A stretch of 46,415 nt of DNA. It comes from Alicyclobacillus suci. Its GTDB lineage: Bacteria > Bacillota > Bacilli > Alicyclobacillales > Alicyclobacillaceae. The position numbers and the translations under genes were made by a program. Positions 8,391 through 17,032 of the stretch are shown here, piece by piece (position 1 is the first letter of the stretch; the number at the start of each line of letters is the position of its first letter). The notes under the pieces are model-generated. The model searched no databases. It worked only from the letters and a program-made list of their open reading frames with translations, and was not told the DNA's origin. The stretch covers positions 1 through 46,415 of the forward strand of contig NZ_JAFMTW010000026.1 in the NCBI RefSeq assembly GCF_017329615.1, given 5' to 3'.

Positions 8391-8792
8391 GTGAATATAA
8401 AGGCGTTATGTCTGTCTGCTGCAGTCGTTTTAACGTTGGGCGGCTGTGGGCAACTCAACCATTTGGCGGATGCCAATACGGCGCAAACGGCCGGATCGAC
8501 CACATTGAATCCGCAGGTGTATGCGACTTGCAAGGATATTTATACGAGTGTCAAGACGGCTGTGAGCCAAAATAAGGACACGCAGTTCGATGATAAGTTG
8601 AACAAAATTGAGCATATTGGCCAGAACAGTCCGCAGGGAACGCCGAATGCGGTGTTGTACCAGGATGCCGCGACGGTGGTTGCCCTGGATGATGCGATGA
8701 ATGCCGAAGGGGCACCCGCCAGGGCAGCCGGCGACTTGTCCAAGGCGTTGGCTAAACTGAAGGCGGATTTAGATAAGTATCAAGCCGGCTAA
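8391..8792 (+). CDS. Small predicted lipoprotein, unknown function
   Basis: A 133-residue protein with a type II signal peptide and lipobox L-G-G-C (lipidated Cys19), followed by a hydrophilic, mostly helical domain rich in Lys, Asp and Ala. It should be anchored on the outer face of the membrane. The GTG at 8391 is chosen because GGAGGT lies seven bases upstream and because the signal peptide then starts correctly. Longer in-frame starts would put 27 unrelated residues in front. No family is recognised. Confidence 0.7.
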   Translation: MNIKALCLSAAVVLTLGGCGQLNHLADANTAQTAGSTTLNPQVYATCKDIYTSVKTAVSQNKDTQFDDKLNKIEHIGQNSPQGTPNAVLYQDAATVVALDDAMNAEGAPARAAGDLSKALAKLKADLDKYQAG

Positions 8793-8828
8793 ATCGCGCG
8801 TTTGTCCCCTGGTGAATGTCGGCGACAG

Positions 8829-8874
8829 CCTTGTCTCACTACTCATACGCTACACGAGATGTGAGACAAGGAGG
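8829..8874 (+). promoter_or_regulatory. Hairpin that includes the Shine-Dalgarno site of the G1 peptidase
   Basis: A perfect 11-bp inverted repeat (CCTTGTCTCAC at 8829-8839, GTGAGACAAGG at 8861-8871) encloses a 21-nt loop. The right arm contains the AAGG of the AAGGAGG ribosome site (8868-8874) of the gene starting at 8885. The fold would pair half of the site, so translation may be controlled by structure, temperature or a binding factor. There is no T-run, so it is not a terminator. Confidence 0.55.
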
Positions 8875-8884
8875 TCAATGTCTG

Positions 8885-9706
8885 ATGGCAAATCTCAAGC
8901 ATGTGCCGCACTTCACGCGCAAGCATAGGCGTACACCGCGTCCAATGGATGCGTCGGCGACCATCCAGGCGGCTTTGTTTGGATGGTCCTCTTCAAATTG
9001 GTCTGGGTATGCGATTGCGAGTGACACCAATGGGACATATCAGAGTGTCTCTGCGTCGTGGCAGGTTCCTGCTGTGCAAGCTACGCCGACAAGCCCCGCG
9101 CCGTCTGGTTGGGGATGGTTGGGTCGCCTCTTCTCCTGGCTGTTTGGCGGGGGCGGACAGTCGTCGATGGACGCATATTCAGCTACGTGGATTGGGATTG
9201 ATGGGTTTAACAACAGCAACCTGATTCAAACGGGCACCGCTCAGAATATCGTGAATGGAAAGCCTCAATATTACGCTTGGTGGGAGATTTTACCGGTGGC
9301 AGAAACCGAAATTGACCCAGTGCAATATCCGGTTTCCGCTGGAGACATGATGACGGCGGCTATCGCCAAACAAGCGGATGGGACATGGCAAATTCAATTG
9401 GCCAACCAGACGCGCGGCTGGACATTTTTGAAGAATGGAATTCAGTACACTGGACCGCAAACGTCAGTTGAGTGGATTGAAGAGGCGCCGGAGGTCAACG
9501 GATCGATTACTATTCTGGCCAACTATGGTCAAGTGATGTTTTCCAACATTACAGTAAATGGTGCAAACCCGAATTTACAAATTAGCGAAGCAGGTGTGTT
9601 GGTACAGGGGAACCAGCAACTGTCCACGCCGTCTGCACCTGGCCCCAATGGCAATGATTTTAACATCGCATACGGGGCGACGCAGCCGTCCGCGCCGAGT
9701 ACCTGA
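8885..9706 (+). CDS. G1 (eqolisin/glutamic) family peptidase
   Basis: 273 residues of peptidase family G1, acid-active pepstatin-insensitive glutamic peptidases known from fungi and from Alicyclobacillus. Family blocks seen in order: SSNWSGYA (about 35), YSATWIGIDG (about 100), the L-I-Q-T-G block with the likely catalytic Gln (Q115), YYAWWEILP, and V-E-W-I-E-E with the likely catalytic Glu (E196, 81 residues after Q115, close to the family spacing). Two oddities stand out. The N-terminus is basic (HFTRKHRRTPRP) with no classic signal peptide, and a Gly/Trp-rich hydrophobic insert sits between V-P-A-V and the ATWIGIDG block. The ATG at 8885 follows AAGGAGG by ten bases. The gene is monocistronic with its own terminator. 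Confidence 0.82.
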   Translation: MANLKHVPHFTRKHRRTPRPMDASATIQAALFGWSSSNWSGYAIASDTNGTYQSVSASWQVPAVQATPTSPAPSGWGWLGRLFSWLFGGGGQSSMDAYSATWIGIDGFNNSNLIQTGTAQNIVNGKPQYYAWWEILPVAETEIDPVQYPVSAGDMMTAAIAKQADGTWQIQLANQTRGWTFLKNGIQYTGPQTSVEWIEEAPEVNGSITILANYGQVMFSNITVNGANPNLQISEAGVLVQGNQQLSTPSAPGPNGNDFNIAYGATQPSAPST

Positions 9707-9770
9707 TGCCTCAGCGATTGCGCTGAACTTGTGAACGCGCAGCACGCGTGTGACAATACCCGTCTTTTTG

Positions 9771-9807
9771 CCCGCCTTTTCACTCTGTGGTGAGGGGCGG
9801 GTTTTTT
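9771..9807 (+). terminator. Terminator of the G1 peptidase gene
   Basis: CCCGCCTTTTCAC pairs, with one bulge, with GTGAGGGGCGGG and is followed by six T. Confidence 0.75.
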
Positions 9808-9887
9808 GCCCGCCTGCTAAATGCCTTGCAACGGGTGCGCGCTTTCCGGCATGATATGGGCAGATGCTCCAACGGAGGTGGTTATAT

Positions 9888-10913
9888 ATGCAGACGATGA
9901 AGGCAGTTGGGTTGTATCGATATCTGCCCATTACGGATGAGGAAAGTCTGATTGACCTCGAAGTCGAGATGCCAGTCCCGACTGGGCGAGATATCTTGGT
10001 TGAGGTGAAGGCGGTATCCGTGAATCCAGTCGATACCAAGGTGCGTGCGCCAAAGGATAAGGTGGAATCGCAACCGAAGATCCTCGGTTGGGATGTGGCA
10101 GGTGTCGTCCATGCTGTAGGACCGGACTGTACGCTATTTGCTCCAGGAGACAAGGTGTATTATGCGGGAAGCATTACACGTCAAGGTGGGAACTCGGCTT
10201 ATCATGTGGTGGATGAGCGGATTGTTGGGCGGATGCCAAGCTCCTTGAGTTTTGCACAGGCTGCTGCGTTGCCGTTGACGAGCATCACGGCGTGGGAGGG
10301 CATGTTCGACCGCCTTCGCATTTCCCGCAAACCAGCCGACAATCAGGGGCGCAGCATACTCATCGTCGGAGCGGCTGGCGGCGTGGGTTCGATTGCGACG
10401 CAGTTGGCAAAATTGGTGGGCTTGACCGTCATCGGTACTGCGTCACGCGAGCAGTCAAGCCAGTGGGTCAAAGACCACGGTGCAGATTATGTAATCAATC
10501 ATTACGAGCCATTTGTCCCACAGCTCAAGGCGATTGGTGTTGAGCATGTGGACTATGTTTTTTGCTTGAACGCCACGGAGGCGCATTGGGGTCAGATGGC
10601 AGAGGCGGTTCGACCGCAAGGTATGGTTTGCTCTATCGTCGAAGCAAAGTCAGACTTGAATCTGAACTTGCTGAAGGAAAAGAGCGGTACATATGTGTGG
10701 GAGTACATGTTTACCCGCGCAATGTTTCAAACGGATGATATGATAGAACAGCACCATCTCCTAAATGAATTGGCGAAACTCATTGATTCGGGTCAGATTC
10801 AGACGACTGTGACCGATGTGCTGTCGCCGATTAATGCGGAAAATCTACGGCGGGCGCATGCCATGATAGAGTCGGGGTCAACCATTGGGAAGATTGTGCT
10901 GGAGCACTTTTAA
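9888..10913 (+). CDS. Zinc-independent MDR oxidoreductase (quinone oxidoreductase-like)
   Basis: 341 residues of the medium-chain dehydrogenase/reductase superfamily. The N-terminal GroES-like domain has S-V-N-P-V-D-T-K, and the Rossmann domain carries G-A-A-G-G-V-G (about residues 160-166). The catalytic- and structural-zinc Cys residues of true alcohol dehydrogenases are missing, as in quinone oxidoreductases and the zinc-binding-ADH-like subfamily that includes this type. The likely reaction is NADPH-dependent reduction of a quinone or enone; the substrate is unknown. The ATG at 9888 is preferred because GGAGGT lies upstream. It is a single-gene unit. Confidence 0.78.
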   Translation: MQTMKAVGLYRYLPITDEESLIDLEVEMPVPTGRDILVEVKAVSVNPVDTKVRAPKDKVESQPKILGWDVAGVVHAVGPDCTLFAPGDKVYYAGSITRQGGNSAYHVVDERIVGRMPSSLSFAQAAALPLTSITAWEGMFDRLRISRKPADNQGRSILIVGAAGGVGSIATQLAKLVGLTVIGTASREQSSQWVKDHGADYVINHYEPFVPQLKAIGVEHVDYVFCLNATEAHWGQMAEAVRPQGMVCSIVEAKSDLNLNLLKEKSGTYVWEYMFTRAMFQTDDMIEQHHLLNELAKLIDSGQIQTTVTDVLSPINAENLRRAHAMIESGSTIGKIVLEHF

Positions 10914-11033
10914 TGGGGCCGAGGTGTGGCCGGGTTGAACAATTCTAGCCGCGGTACAAATTTTTTATGGGAACCGTGGTATAGTATCGTGATGTACTGA
11001 CCATAATGCTGTTAGCATCACGAGACACAGAAG

Positions 11034-11063
11034 AGCCCGGACGCATATTTATGCAACCCGGGC
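11034..11063. repeat. GC-rich hairpin upstream of hup
   Basis: GCCCGG and CCGGGC enclose a short AT-rich loop (CATATTTATG). It lies in the 303-bp gap before the HU gene, between the oxidoreductase stop and the candidate hup promoter. It has no T-run. Its role is unknown. Confidence 0.4.
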
Positions 11064-11106
11064 ACGCCTGTGACATTCCACGTGTTTAGGCTACACAAGG
11101 AAGAGA

Positions 11107-11135
11107 TTGTGTACAAGCCCGGATCATGATACACT
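11107..11135 (+). promoter_or_regulatory. Candidate hup promoter
   Basis: TTGTGT (11107-11112), a 17-nt spacer and TACACT (11130-11135), about 82 bp upstream of the HU start codon. The match to consensus is moderate. Confidence 0.35.
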
Positions 11136-11216
11136 GCACGCAATTGGATCGTGAAAATCACGGGAACAGTGGAAAACTGCAGCACTAATACGTATTCATT
11201 GCAGGAGGTTGTTTAG

Positions 11217-11489
11217 ATGAACAAGCAAGATTTGATTAACAAGACAGCAGAAAAGACTGGCCTGACCAAGAAGGATAGCGAAGCAACGGTCAACGCGATT
11301 TTTGAGACCATCGAGGAAGCGTTGAGTGCTGGCGAAAAGGTGCAAATCATCGGCTTTGGCACATTTGAGACGCGCGCGCGCGCCGCTCGCTCCGGTCGCA
11401 ACCCACAAACTGGGGAAGTCATTGAGATTCCGGCGTCTACCGTTCCGGCATTCAAACCAGGCAACAACTTGAAAGAAAAAGTAAAGTAA
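11217..11489 (+). CDS. hup: HU-family nucleoid DNA-binding protein
   Basis: 90 residues, the standard HU length, with the helical dimer body followed by the DNA-binding beta arms (G-F-G-T-F-E, then R-N-P-Q-T-G-E at about 60-67, including the DNA-intercalating Pro). It compacts and bends DNA without strong sequence preference and is usually essential and highly expressed in Firmicutes. AGGAGG lies nine bases before the ATG. The gene is monocistronic and ends in a multi-stem terminator. Confidence 0.95.
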   Translation: MNKQDLINKTAEKTGLTKKDSEATVNAIFETIEEALSAGEKVQIIGFGTFETRARAARSGRNPQTGEVIEIPASTVPAFKPGNNLKEKVK

Positions 11490-11510
11490 ATCGACTAGGC
11501 TTTACGAAAG

Positions 11511-11558
11511 AAAGGGCAGCTAGCCTCGAGGAACGTTCCTCGTGCTCGCTGCCCTTTT
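11511..11558 (+). terminator. Terminator of hup
   Basis: AAAGGGCAGC pairs with GCTGCCCTTT. A nested perfect palindrome (CGAGGAACGTTCCTCG, 11527-11542) lies inside, and TTTT follows. The A-rich left side may also serve the converging penicillin-binding protein gene. Confidence 0.75.
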
Positions 11559-11580
11559 GGCGTTTACACCGTCAGCCAGC

Positions 11581-13647
11581 TCACGGCAATTGGTTGGCGG
11601 GGGAGGACAACCAGTTGGATGGAATCTTCGTGTTCGTCCAATCCTGTTTCGGCATAAATGATGCGTGGTGTTCGTCGAAGTATGCATCGAGCATTTGGCG
11701 TGCAATAACACCGGCCAGCGATGCACCATAACCACCGCCGGGAATCATAATCGCCATCGCCACTTGTGGATGGTCAAGCGGTGCGTAACAGATGAACACC
11801 GAGTTGTCCGTCTTTTGGTTGTGAATCGTGATTTGTGCAGTACCCGTCTTTGCAGCGACTTTGTACGGTGCGTCGGTGAACAAACCGTCTGCCGTCGCGT
11901 CCTCGCCACCTGTCGTCACTTCGTACATCGCTTGCTTAATCAAATCGTAATACGTTTGCGACCCGCCCACTTGCCCAGTCACTTTTGTCTTCACGGTCGA
12001 CAAAGGCTTCGCTCCGTTCGTCGGCGTATCTGTTGGGCTATACACTTTGTCCAGCAAATGTGGCTGCAATTTCTTGCCGTTGTTTGCGAGGGTCATTGCG
12101 TACTCGGCTAACTGCATGGTCGTGAACGATTGCGATTGTCCAATGCCTGCTTCTGCCAAACTGGCGGGGGTGCCGTTGTTGGCGTACTCCCCGGTCTTTT
12201 TAATTGACGCTTCACTCGCCTGCAGGTCGTACGGAATTTCTTTTTCCTTACTTGTGTCGTAGATATAAAACTGCCCTGGCTCCTCACCTGGCAAGTCGAT
12301 GCCCGTCTTCGGACCCAATCCGAAATCCCACTCGCCTTGGAAGAGCGCGTTGATACCCTTCGCGAAGTCGGTGTTTAAATAGTGTTGGTAGCTGCCGTCA
12401 CTCGGCGGATAGCTACCCCCACTGACTGAACTGCTACCAAACCACTTTCCGAGTCGGAGTCCAACTTCATAGAAGAAGACGTCACTGGAGACTGCGATGG
12501 CGTGAATGGGATCCAGCCAGCCAAACCGCATGCCTTCATCCTCGTTCAACCAAGTTTTGCCGATATACAACCCGCCCTCGTCGTCCAACGTGTAATCGGG
12601 GGTGATGGCGCCTTGTTTCAACGCGGTGAGCAAATTTGCCGGTTTCACTGTTGAACCGGGGTTTTGAATGTCCTGTATCGCATTGTTCAACTGGGCCCCT
12701 GAATTCTCCAGGTAGTTTACTTGTGCACTTGTCATGGGCTTGCCACTGGTAAACCAGTTTGGGTTCAAGTATGGGTAACTCACCATCGATATGACACCGC
12801 CGGTCTTGACGTTAAGCATGACCGCCGCTGCGTTGGTGATTAAGCTCTTGTTATCCGAACTGTTGATATCGTTCATAATGATATTCTGTGCTTCGGCTTG
12901 CATGTGACCGTCGAGTGTCAATTGGAGGTTGTCTCCAGGTGTCGCCGCTGGTGCCGAGCCGACCGTCTGGACTGTGCCGGTCGAAGGATCTACCGTCAAC
13001 AGTTCTTCACCAGGTTTTCCTTGAAGCTTTGATTCGTATTCCTGTTCAATGCCTGTCGTACCAACTTTTTGGCTCACAATGTAACCTTTTTTCAAGTACT
13101 GATTTTTATTTTGGGCTGTGATGCTACTGACGTAGCCTAAGACTTGGCCTGCCAAATCCCCTTCTGGATATTGACGTTGATACGTCTGCGTGATTTCCAC
13201 GTTGGGCAAATCCGACTTATGTTCAACCACGTACGCGATTTGACTCTTAGTCGCGTTGGTTTGCAAGGGAATCTGCAAGTCGGTTTTGTCTGTTGTCATC
13301 GTGTGATACAAAGCTTGCGGCGTCTTGTTTAACACGGGCGCCAATTCGTTTGCTACCTTGTGTAACGTGGTTTTTGGAATCGACGTAAAATTGTCGAGCA
13401 CGATGGTATCGGATGGCGTATCCCAAGCCAAGACCTGGCCATTGGCGTCGTAAATCCACCCGCGCTGTGGCGTTTCCGCTACGCGTACAAATTGTGTATT
13501 GACTTCGGCGTTGCGAAACGTGGGTCCTTTGACAATTTGAACGTACGCCCCGCGTAAGATGAGCCCGGTAAATGACAAGAAAATAATGAAGTAGACGGTG
13601 TTGATGCGGAGCATTTTTTTCATTTTTTTCGGCTTATCCTGATTCAT
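11581..13647 (-). CDS. Class B penicillin-binding protein (PBP2/PbpA-like transpeptidase)
   Basis: 688 residues. One N-terminal membrane anchor (about 14-36) is followed by a PBP dimerisation domain and a transpeptidase domain. The catalytic triad motifs are present: S-T-V-K (nucleophile Ser near residue 332), S-S-D as the SxN-like motif (about 395), and K-T-G-T-A (about 600). It cross-links peptidoglycan outside the membrane. The arrangement fits the elongation-type PBP2/PbpA group, but a division or sporulation role cannot be excluded without phylogeny. Its ATG has GAGGT eight bases upstream. A long leader with a candidate structured RNA precedes it. Confidence 0.85.
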   Translation of the reverse strand: MNQDKPKKMKKMLRINTVYFIIFLSFTGLILRGAYVQIVKGPTFRNAEVNTQFVRVAETPQRGWIYDANGQVLAWDTPSDTIVLDNFTSIPKTTLHKVANELAPVLNKTPQALYHTMTTDKTDLQIPLQTNATKSQIAYVVEHKSDLPNVEITQTYQRQYPEGDLAGQVLGYVSSITAQNKNQYLKKGYIVSQKVGTTGIEQEYESKLQGKPGEELLTVDPSTGTVQTVGSAPAATPGDNLQLTLDGHMQAEAQNIIMNDINSSDNKSLITNAAAVMLNVKTGGVISMVSYPYLNPNWFTSGKPMTSAQVNYLENSGAQLNNAIQDIQNPGSTVKPANLLTALKQGAITPDYTLDDEGGLYIGKTWLNEDEGMRFGWLDPIHAIAVSSDVFFYEVGLRLGKWFGSSSVSGGSYPPSDGSYQHYLNTDFAKGINALFQGEWDFGLGPKTGIDLPGEEPGQFYIYDTSKEKEIPYDLQASEASIKKTGEYANNGTPASLAEAGIGQSQSFTTMQLAEYAMTLANNGKKLQPHLLDKVYSPTDTPTNGAKPLSTVKTKVTGQVGGSQTYYDLIKQAMYEVTTGGEDATADGLFTDAPYKVAAKTGTAQITIHNQKTDNSVFICYAPLDHPQVAMAIMIPGGGYGASLAGVIARQMLDAYFDEHHASFMPKQDWTNTKIPSNWLSSPANQLP

Positions 13648-13751
13648 GCAACCATACCTCGTCGTGGGCGCGTCGGGAGAAGTTTACCGACCACCAGTAT
13701 TTTCGGAAGTGCAGCCCTAGACGCAATGTGGGATTGGGCTTGTACGGAAGA

Positions 13752-13950
13752 AACATAAAAAAGGCACACGCTGATGCCTATGATTGATTTCCGCGACGAC
13801 ATAACCAGTGTCCGTTAAAAACCATAGGGTTTCAACGGGAAATGATCTCATTCCCGTATGACATCTGGAAGCCGTTTACCCGCGACCATTTCAGGGAAAT
13901 TGCGGTGCATTTTCAGCTGCGGTGAACCCGTGAAGAAATGCTCTTTCTAT
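13752..13950 (-). ncRNA. Candidate structured RNA or leader upstream of the PBP gene
   Basis: On the minus strand a consensus -10 TATAAT (about 13959-13954) is followed by roughly 190 nt with successive hairpins. One is ACGGGAA/TTCCCGT (near 13838-13863) and one is CGTTGAAACC/GGTTTTTAACG (near 13800-13828). They end in AGGCA/TGCCT plus TTTTTT (about 13785-13756). This is the layout of a small RNA or an attenuated leader. No -35 box is clear. I compared it by eye with the T-box, SAM, TPP, cobalamin, ydaO and yybP consensus features and found no match. Confidence 0.4.
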
Positions 13951-14104
13951 TATAGCCGTCCGATGAATCAGTTTGGAGAATAGAATCGAGAAATTGAGAG
14001 ATTTGTCGAAAACCGTTTAAAATCTATGTCCTTAATCCCGCTGTTTATCATCTGCTCCACTTGCTGACGCCCATGTCATGGGCGTCGTCATGAGGAGCCG
14101 CTAC

Positions 14105-14908
14105 CTACGCTTGTATGCGAGGGGCAGTGGGATCACAGTGGGGCGTCTCGAGGTCTGTCACTTCTGCCAGTTTGAGCAGGTAATAACATTCTTCACGTGC
14201 CATGTGGTCTGGAAGTAGCGGTTCGAGAATGCCCAACTGTTCGTCGGACAGACGCAATTTCTTGATTTCGCCTAGGAACTCTGAAAATAGCTTCATTTCG
14301 AGGCCAACGTCAAGGTTGAACTTTGCAAGTGCTGGAAAGTCGGTCAATTGTGTGCGCAGGAATCCGGCGAATTCGACGGCTTTTAGGTAGTAGGTTTCAA
14401 ATTGTTTGCGAAACGCCTCGCTCTTGGCGGAGGTTTGTTTTTGCGACGGGTCGACCTGTTGTGTGATGGTTCCAGCGTGTCCGTAGGCGTCTTGAAGCCA
14501 GATCAGGTGGTGGTGCACGGGGTTTTGCAAAGGGGGCACCTGACCCGCACACAAATACTGAAGGATGCGCAGATATTCGTCAATTTCGTTGAGCATATGG
14601 TTCAAAAACGTCGGCGGCAAGCTGATGGAGATGCGGCCGACCAGGTGGCGTTCGAGAATGGAAAGCTTATAAGCGCGCAACTTGTTTGCGTAGCGGTAGG
14701 CGCGTTGGTTGATGTCTGGGAGTGCGCTGGCCGCATCGTCCATCTTCGCCACGTCAAGCAATCGGTCAAATCGGTTTATGAAATAGATTGCGTCGCGAAT
14801 TTCCTTCTCTTCTTTCGGCGCGAGGCTGGTGTAAAAGAAACGGGCGTGATCGCCTAAAACTTGTAACCAAAAGCGGTGTTCAAACAGCGCTGCCTGCACG
14901 AATTCCAT
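14105..14908 (-). CDS. DUF2935 helical protein (hemerythrin-like fold)
   Basis: 267 residues made of two DUF2935 repeats. Each is a predicted four-helix bundle beginning with F-x-x-x-x-x-E-x-x-F-W-x-x-x-x-x-x-H in the first copy and a related Phe/Glu/His pattern in the second (near residues 140-165). The His and Glu spacing suggests metal binding, but the family has no established activity. It is common in Bacillus and relatives. The inner ATG at 14908 is chosen because GGAGGG lies ten bases upstream; an ATG at 14926 overlaps that site. A short hairpin (GACGCCCA/TGGGCGTC, 14066-14086) follows without a T-run. Confidence 0.75.
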   Translation of the reverse strand: MEFVQAALFEHRFWLQVLGDHARFFYTSLAPKEEKEIRDAIYFINRFDRLLDVAKMDDAASALPDINQRAYRYANKLRAYKLSILERHLVGRISISLPPTFLNHMLNEIDEYLRILQYLCAGQVPPLQNPVHHHLIWLQDAYGHAGTITQQVDPSQKQTSAKSEAFRKQFETYYLKAVEFAGFLRTQLTDFPALAKFNLDVGLEMKLFSEFLGEIKKLRLSDEQLGILEPLLPDHMAREECYYLLKLAEVTDLETPHCDPTAPRIQA

Positions 14909-15147
14909 TTGTGTATCGCCCTCCATTCGTCAGCACTAGCCTATGATTTGCCGGCTAGGCCGGTGACAGGGAGAGGAGGTTGCAAAACCGCGCTCGTGAG
15001 CGTTTCTAGGGCGTGCAATCGTGCTAGAATGAGAAGCACCACACTTTTTGGGGTGAGCACGAATGCGGGCGAATTTGCTTACAATGGCCAGAGTTCTGTG
15101 CTGCAGGCGCCAACAAATGCAGCGCGAGTGGGTTGGAGGAGACGGCG

Positions 15148-15957
15148 TTGCAAAACAACTGGACTTTTCTTGCCCCACAGCCTGGGCAGATGGCACCCAA
15201 TTGGTGGGAACCTGGTCGAGTTCATATTGACATAGAGTCGGATGCATTGCATCTTGCAGCGGAACAACCACTGCGCGTACTGAGTTCGGCAGTGTTGGGG
15301 GCGGGGCTGCGCGATAGCCACCACGTATTGAACTTTCAAGTGGAGGCGGACTACGCGCGCACTGACCCGGAAAATGATATCGCATCGCGATTAGAGCGAC
15401 GTGGGATTCATCCGGACGATGCACTAGCCTTGATGACGGCTGTTCGCCTCGCCGACGCGAGTTATGTCGTGGCAAAGGGAGAGGGTTGGGATATCCTGAC
15501 GGTCGTCACGTGTGGCTTTCGCAATGCGGCGAGTGTTGCAGATTTTTTGTCGGATGGTCGACCTGACGATAGACAGTGTGTGCGGACAGTGGGAACTATC
15601 AACATCATCAGCGTCGTCCACGGTTGGCTGACGGATGGGGCTTTGGTCAATGCTGTCATGACTGCTACAGAGGCGAAAACCGCTGCGCTTGTGGCGTTGG
15701 GCGTGCGAACGCGCTCAGCCAATAACTGGGCGACGGGCACGACGTCAGACGCCATCGTCATCGGCTGTGATAAGTTTGCGAAGGCGCACCAGGTGACGTA
15801 TACGGGGCTTGCGACGCCGTTTGGCCAGGCGCTGGCGCAGACCGTCTATCATGGCGTTCTCGATTCCGGCGCGAAATATCGCGCTCGACTGCAACTGTCG
15901 AGCGTCGCAAGGTGTGTCGAAGACGTCAATTTTCGCAATGTGACAGGGAGGTCGTAA
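15148..15957 (+). CDS. cbiZ: Adenosylcobinamide amidohydrolase (CbiZ-like)
   Basis: 269 residues of the CbiZ family. Members cleave the amide bond between cobyric acid and the aminopropanol linker of adenosylcobinamide or of foreign corrinoids, which lets the cell rebuild B12 with its own lower ligand. Family blocks are S-S-A-V-L-G-A-G-L near residue 45, T-C-G-F-R-N-A about 122 and a C-terminal N-W-A-T-G-T-T-S-D-A. The TTG at 15148 follows GGAGGAG by six bases. The next gene, cbiB, starts five bases after the stop, so they are co-transcribed. I looked for a cobalamin riboswitch upstream and did not find the B12 box. Confidence 0.82.
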   Translation: MQNNWTFLAPQPGQMAPNWWEPGRVHIDIESDALHLAAEQPLRVLSSAVLGAGLRDSHHVLNFQVEADYARTDPENDIASRLERRGIHPDDALALMTAVRLADASYVVAKGEGWDILTVVTCGFRNAASVADFLSDGRPDDRQCVRTVGTINIISVVHGWLTDGALVNAVMTATEAKTAALVALGVRTRSANNWATGTTSDAIVIGCDKFAKAHQVTYTGLATPFGQALAQTVYHGVLDSGAKYRARLQLSSVARCVEDVNFRNVTGRS

Positions 15958-15962
15958 TTTAC

Positions 15963-16940
15963 ATGCAGTGGGTCAATCCCTGTCTGTTGACGGGAGCGGC
16001 GATGCTGGCCGATTGTGTTTTGGGGGATCCGCCTCGTATCCCCCATCCGGTCGTGATTATCGGAAAGTGGATTGCATGGGCGGACCGCGCGTGGAATCAG
16101 CAACCAGAGCGCCCTTTGCCCACTCGCGCACTTGGCGTTTTCTTGACGGCGGTGACCGTACTCGGGGCAGGTGGTCTTTGTTGGTTGCTGATGATCTTGT
16201 TGCACCTCATCTCACCCTGGTTGGCCGTGGTCGTCAATGTGTGGCTGATTTCGACGACGATTGCCTGGCGCGGCTTGGTACAGGCAGGTAAGTCGGTTTA
16301 TGACGCCTTGCACAACGAAGGCATTGGCGCTGGACGGCAGGCGGTTTCGATGATTGTCGGTCGCGATACGGCCCACCTCGACGAAGCGGAGGTCACCCGC
16401 GCGTGCGTGGAGACGCTCGCTGAAAATATCGTCGATGCGATTGTTTCCCCTGTCGTGTTTGGGTGTATTGGGGGTGCACCGCTCGCGATGGCGTATCGAG
16501 CGGCGAACACATTGGACTCGATGGTAGGGTACAAAAACGACCGCTATCGATATTTTGGCTGGGCATCTGCGCGGCTGGATGACGTGCTGAATTACATCCC
16601 TGCGCGGCTTACCGCGGGCCTCCTCTACATCGCCATTGCACTTTCTGGTGGCAAGGCGCGCCGTGCATGGCGTATCTATCGCCGCGACGCGCATCTGCAC
16701 CCAAGTCCAAACAGCGGTATCCCAGAGTCGATGGTCGCTGGGGCGCTAGGTGTTCGCCTCGGCGGGCAAAACGTCTACGGTGGTATCATTTCGAACCGGG
16801 CGACGATGGGTGACGCCCTGCGCCCACTGACAGCTGCTGATATCCGAGTTACCCTGCGCTTGGTGTCGACTGTGTCATGGGTGTTATTCTCGGCGGCCGT
16901 TTGTGCAGCGGGTGTCGTGGTGGCCGTCTTCAGTCGGTGA
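15963..16940 (+). CDS. cbiB: Adenosylcobinamide-phosphate synthase CbiB
   Basis: 325 residues, a polytopic membrane protein that joins adenosylcobyric acid to aminopropanol phosphate. Typical features are the early D-x-x-x-G-D-P-P-R-x-P-H-P-V motif (residues about 16-30), L-A-E-N-I-V-D-A and N-T-L-D-S-M-V-G-Y in the middle, and a late P-N-S-G-I-P-E-S-M-V-A-G-A-L-G block. GGGAGGT lies about ten bases before the ATG. It is sandwiched between cbiZ and cobD, so the three genes handle the linker end of corrinoid assembly and salvage. Confidence 0.9.
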   Translation: MQWVNPCLLTGAAMLADCVLGDPPRIPHPVVIIGKWIAWADRAWNQQPERPLPTRALGVFLTAVTVLGAGGLCWLLMILLHLISPWLAVVVNVWLISTTIAWRGLVQAGKSVYDALHNEGIGAGRQAVSMIVGRDTAHLDEAEVTRACVETLAENIVDAIVSPVVFGCIGGAPLAMAYRAANTLDSMVGYKNDRYRYFGWASARLDDVLNYIPARLTAGLLYIAIALSGGKARRAWRIYRRDAHLHPSPNSGIPESMVAGALGVRLGGQNVYGGIISNRATMGDALRPLTAADIRVTLRLVSTVSWVLFSAAVCAAGVVVAVFSR

Positions 16941-17032
16941 GCCTGTTTGTCACTGCTGATTGTGGAGAGACGGCTGTGAGAATGGCGCGTATTGCGGAAT
17001 ACTAGTTGAGGATTATATAGAGGAGCGTTTAC

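Noticed and set aside
14910..15147. Cobalamin riboswitch upstream of cbiZ
   Set aside because: The conserved B12-box and GCCACTG-type core sequences were not found by eye.
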